From an uncultured Haloferula sp. (GTDB lineage: Bacteria > Verrucomicrobiota > Verrucomicrobiae > Verrucomicrobiales > Akkermansiaceae), in contig CAMLOZ010000117.1 in NCBI GenBank assembly GCA_946481625.1, positions 1 through 8,613 of the forward strand: a stretch of 8,613 nucleotides of DNA. The letters run 5' to 3'. Position 1 is the first letter of the stretch. The number at the start of each line of letters is the position of its first letter. A model generated the notes under the pieces. It saw nothing but the letters and a program-made list of their open reading frames with translations, did not search any database and was not told the origin of the DNA. The position numbers were made by a program, and so were the translations under genes. Positions 6,578 through 8,613 of the stretch are shown here, in pieces.

Positions 6578-6586
6578 GACCAAAAT
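6558..6586 (+). promoter_or_regulatory. Candidate actA promoter overlapping the CRP-like palindrome
   Basis: TTGTGA (6558-6563) and CAAAAT (6581-6586) are separated by 17 bases, and each matches the sigma-70 consensus at four of six positions. Initiation near 6593 would leave a leader of about 26 bases. With this promoter the palindrome would be centred near -26, overlapping the -35 element, which suggests repression rather than class I or II activation. A different, unrecognised promoter would change this reading. Confidence 0.3.
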
Positions 6587-6618
6587 TTCTCCGCCGAGCA
6601 CTCCGACGCACCACCGTC

Positions 6619-7332
6619 ATGGCCAATTTCTTCCCTCGCTGGACCAACTTTCTGCCGCTGAAAATCGCCATTTGTGCAGGTGCTTTGGCAGGGGGTGTGG
6701 TGTTGGCCTTCACCTACTACGGGACGCCGAAGACTCTTGCAGCGGGCTACCAGCCTTCGCAGCCGATCCCGTTTTCACACAAAATTCACGTGGATCAGCT
6801 CGGCCTCGACTGCCGTTACTGCCACTCCTTCGTGGACGTTTCCGGCACTTCGAACGTCCCGGGCAACAACACCTGCTGGAATTGCCACCAGCACGTGGCC
6901 AAGGATAGCCCGAAGCTCCAGCCGCTGCGCGACCGCATGGATCCCGCGCTGAAGAGCCCGCATTTCGGCAAGCCGATCGAGTGGGTCCGCATCCACAAGA
7001 CCCCGGATTACGTTTACTTCAACCACTCCGCGCACGTGAACCGCGGGGTTTCCTGCCAGAGCTGCCACGGCCGCGTAGACCAGATGGAAGTGGTCTATCA
7101 GGAAAACAGCCTCTCGATGGGCTGGTGCCTCGATTGCCACCGGGCACCCGAGAAGCACGTCCGTCCGCTCGAGGAAGTCTACAATCTCAAGTACGACCCC
7201 GAGAAGTACATCGCCTCCAACCCGGAGCTGATGTCCAAGCTCGGCGTCAAGACCACCGAGGATCTCGGCAAGAAGCTTGTCGAACACTGGCAGATCAAGG
7301 CGCGCGAGACCTGCGCGACCTGCCACCATTGA
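6619..7332 (+). CDS. actA: Alternative complex III subunit ActA, pentaheme cytochrome c
   Basis: The 237-residue product has five CxxCH heme c attachment sites: CRYCH (65-69), CWNCH (86-90), CQSCH (146-150), CLDCH (170-174) and CATCH (232-236, at the extreme C-terminus). One N-terminal hydrophobic segment (about 14-33, KIAICAGALAGGVVLAF) anchors the heme domain on the periplasmic side. Paired FSHKIHV (54-60) and FNHSAHV segments resemble those supplying distal histidine ligands in multiheme c7-type cytochromes. Five hemes, this anchor and the following actB define ActA of alternative complex III, a quinol oxidoreductase replacing cytochrome bc1; ActA takes part in passing electrons from quinol oxidation to a periplasmic carrier or terminal oxidase. 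ATG 6619 is chosen because the membrane anchor begins shortly after it; no Shine-Dalgarno is evident. Expression is probably governed by the CRP-like palindrome upstream. Cytochrome c maturation genes must be elsewhere. Confidence 0.93.
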   Translation: MANFFPRWTNFLPLKIAICAGALAGGVVLAFTYYGTPKTLAAGYQPSQPIPFSHKIHVDQLGLDCRYCHSFVDVSGTSNVPGNNTCWNCHQHVAKDSPKLQPLRDRMDPALKSPHFGKPIEWVRIHKTPDYVYFNHSAHVNRGVSCQSCHGRVDQMEVVYQENSLSMGWCLDCHRAPEKHVRPLEEVYNLKYDPEKYIASNPELMSKLGVKTTEDLGKKLVEHWQIKARETCATCHH

Positions 7333-7389
7333 TCCCCGCCGTTTCCTTTCTTCCGTCCTTTTTTCGCATTCCCCGTCGTTCCATCGCCC
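7333..7389 (+). other. Pyrimidine-rich actA-actB spacer
   Basis: Of the 57 bases between the actA stop and the actB ATG, 48 are C or T, including a run of six T at 7359-7364. There is no Shine-Dalgarno sequence and no stem able to form an intrinsic terminator with the T-run. The two genes are therefore probably cotranscribed, and the tract may help ribosome loading, as pyrimidine-rich leaders can do through ribosomal protein S1. That role is inferred. Confidence 0.4.
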
Positions 7390-8613
7390 ATGAGCAAGCG
7401 CATCTGGCAACATCCCGAGGTCCCCGCCGGTGAAACCACCGTTTCGTGGCGCAGCCTCGGTCAGCTCGAGGACACCCCGGCCTTCCGTTCCTGGATGGAG
7501 CGCGAGTTCCCTCAGGGCGTCGCGGAAATGGTGAATGAAGAGGACGCCGAGACGTCCCGCCGTTCCTTCCTCAAGCTGATGGGTGCCTCCACGGCGCTCG
7601 CGGGCTTCGGCCTTGCCGCCTGTCGCCGCCCGGAAAGCTACATCGTCCCCTACAACAAGGCGCCGGAATGGGTGATCCCGGGCAAGGCGACCTATTATGC
7701 TTCCAGCATGCCGCGCTCCGGCGGGGCCACGCCGCTGGTGGTGACCACCTTCGAAGGCCGCCCGACCAAGGTCGCGCCGAACGCCCTCCACCCGGACATG
7801 ACCGGGACGGATGCTTTCGTGCAGGCCTCGGTGCTCGACCTCTATTCGCCCTCGCGCTCGCGCAAGGTGCTGAACAAGGCCCGGGCTTCCAGCCGCGCCG
7901 AGTTCGAAAAGGTCCTCGCCGCCGTTGCCGCGGACAAGTCCGCGAAGATCGGTTTCGTCTTCGGCCACGATGACTCGCCGACCCGCTCGCGCCTGGTCAA
8001 GCAGCTCGCCGAGAAGTTCGCCGCCGCCAAATTCTACGCCTACGAGGCCCTCGAAGGCACCAAGGTTTTGGAAGACGGCGTCCGCCTCGTCGCCGACTAT
8101 TCCAAGGCCGACCGCATCCTTTCGCTGGATAGCGATTTCCTCTGCCTCGATGGCCAGGGCTCGACCGTTCCCTTCTTCAACCGCCGCAAGCCGGAAGGCG
8201 CGGACTACTCGAAGAAGGCCGATCCCGCTTCGATGAACCGCCTCTACGTCGTCGAGAGCACCTACTCGATGACGGGCGGGATGGCCGACCACCGCCTCCG
8301 CGTCTCGCCGAGCATGCTGCTCCGCGTCGCCGCCCAGATCGGCCGCGCCTTCGGCGTGACCTCCGGCATCGAAGCGATCACGGATGAGAAGCATCTCAAG
8401 TGGATCAACGCGCTGGTCGCCGACCTCCAGGCTTCCGGTGCCAAGTCTCTCGTCCTCGCCGGTCCCCGCCAGCCGGAAGCCGTCCAGCTTCTCGCCCTCG
8501 CGATCAACCAGAAGCTCGGCAGCATCGGCGAAGGCAAACCGCTCAAGGCCGTCCGCACGGACGCCTCCGGCCTCGGCGACTTCGCTCAACTCGTGACCGA
8601 CCTCGATGGCGGC
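7390..8613 (+). CDS. actB: Alternative complex III subunit ActB, N-terminal part (molybdopterin-oxidoreductase-like, Tat signal)
   Basis: The frame is open from ATG 7390 to the window edge (408 codons, no stop), so the C-terminal part is missing. Residues 19-41 (WRSLGQLEDTPAFRSWMER, then EFP) match the N-terminal extension typical of ActB-like Tat-variant proteins, and the twin-arginine motif S56-R-R-S-F-L-K62 is followed by a hydrophobic stretch ending LAAC78, a lipobox-like site. The next residues (RRPESYIVPYNKAPEWVIPG) are characteristic of the family. The body then resembles the molybdopterin-oxidoreductase fold, which in known ActB carries no molybdenum cofactor; the iron-sulfur ferredoxin domain expected at the C-terminus lies outside the window. 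ActB works with ActA on the periplasmic side of the quinol-oxidising complex. The placement 57 bases after actA gives the standard act gene order; the NrfD-like actC would be expected downstream. Confidence 0.92.
   Translation, partial: MSKRIWQHPEVPAGETTVSWRSLGQLEDTPAFRSWMEREFPQGVAEMVNEEDAETSRRSFLKLMGASTALAGFGLAACRRPESYIVPYNKAPEWVIPGKATYYASSMPRSGGATPLVVTTFEGRPTKVAPNALHPDMTGTDAFVQASVLDLYSPSRSRKVLNKARASSRAEFEKVLAAVAADKSAKIGFVFGHDDSPTRSRLVKQLAEKFAAAKFYAYEALEGTKVLEDGVRLVADYSKADRILSLDSDFLCLDGQGSTVPFFNRRKPEGADYSKKADPASMNRLYVVESTYSMTGGMADHRLRVSPSMLLRVAAQIGRAFGVTSGIEAITDEKHLKWINALVADLQASGAKSLVLAGPRQPEAVQLLALAINQKLGSIGEGKPLKAVRTDASGLGDFAQLVTDLDGG

Larger units (their letters stand above)
6301..6618. 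other. Intergenic region upstream of actA
   Basis: This 318-base stretch separates the protease group from the alternative complex III genes. The actA frame stays open leftwards to 6316, but the extra 101 codons would give a Pro/Arg/Ser-rich, uncharacteristic sequence ahead of the membrane anchor, so it is treated as non-coding. It holds a stem-loop at the left edge, an inverted repeat near 6452-6483, and a perfect CRP-like palindrome at 6556-6577. The last 80 bases are markedly richer in A and T than the flanking genes, as expected of a promoter region. Confidence 0.7.

Noticed and set aside
6316..6618. N-terminal extension of actA from a TTG at 6316
   Set aside because: The added 101 residues are Pro/Arg/Ser-rich low-complexity sequence, contain the CRP-like palindrome and would bury the membrane anchor. 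The ATG at 6619 gives the standard ActA architecture.
6775..8589. A 604-codon open frame on the minus strand
   Set aside because: It mirrors actA and actB, which are certain from heme motifs and the Tat/ActB signature. No recognisable protein motif appears in the antisense product.

Overview
The window is high-GC bacterial DNA with dense coding. The best guess at the source is the phylum Verrucomicrobiota (Luteolibacter-like). This rests on gene content and style: an alternative complex III cluster, secreted SGNH hydrolase and multi-domain protease genes, a calcium-loop motif of the 'DPDGNG' type, and almost no Shine-Dalgarno sequences. No marker gene is present, so the assignment is an inference.

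Left part (1-2163). A gene on the minus strand leaves the window at base 1. It begins with a cobalamin-binding domain resembling the N-terminus of IcmF-type acyl-CoA mutases. Divergent from it is a TetR-family regulator gene, and between them lies a perfect 8+7+8 inverted repeat, the likely operator. The regulator's stop codon overlaps by four bases the start of a secreted SGNH/GDSL hydrolase gene.

Middle part (2164-6300). A complete cytochrome P450 gene follows, preceded by an imperfect palindrome that shares the half-site CAGTCATT with the TetR operator. Next come a large secreted trypsin-like protease with three pre-peptidase-C-terminal-like beta-sandwich repeats, and a 99-residue single-pass membrane protein of unknown function.

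Right part (6301-8613). A 318-base non-coding stretch carries a near-perfect match to the CRP-family operator pattern (TGTGA-N6-TCACA inside a 10+2+10 perfect palindrome). It stands just upstream of actA, the pentaheme cytochrome of alternative complex III. The first 408 codons of actB follow and run off the window. These two proteins belong to a membrane quinol oxidoreductase that stands in for cytochrome bc1. The palindrome suggests that this respiratory operon is controlled by a CRP/FNR-type regulator.

All intact genes from 254 onward point right. Regulator, hydrolase and possibly P450 may form one regulatory group; the act genes form a separate one. I saw no mobile element, CRISPR array, tRNA or rRNA. 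Nothing here is clearly a new system; the most informative points are the two operator-like palindromes.
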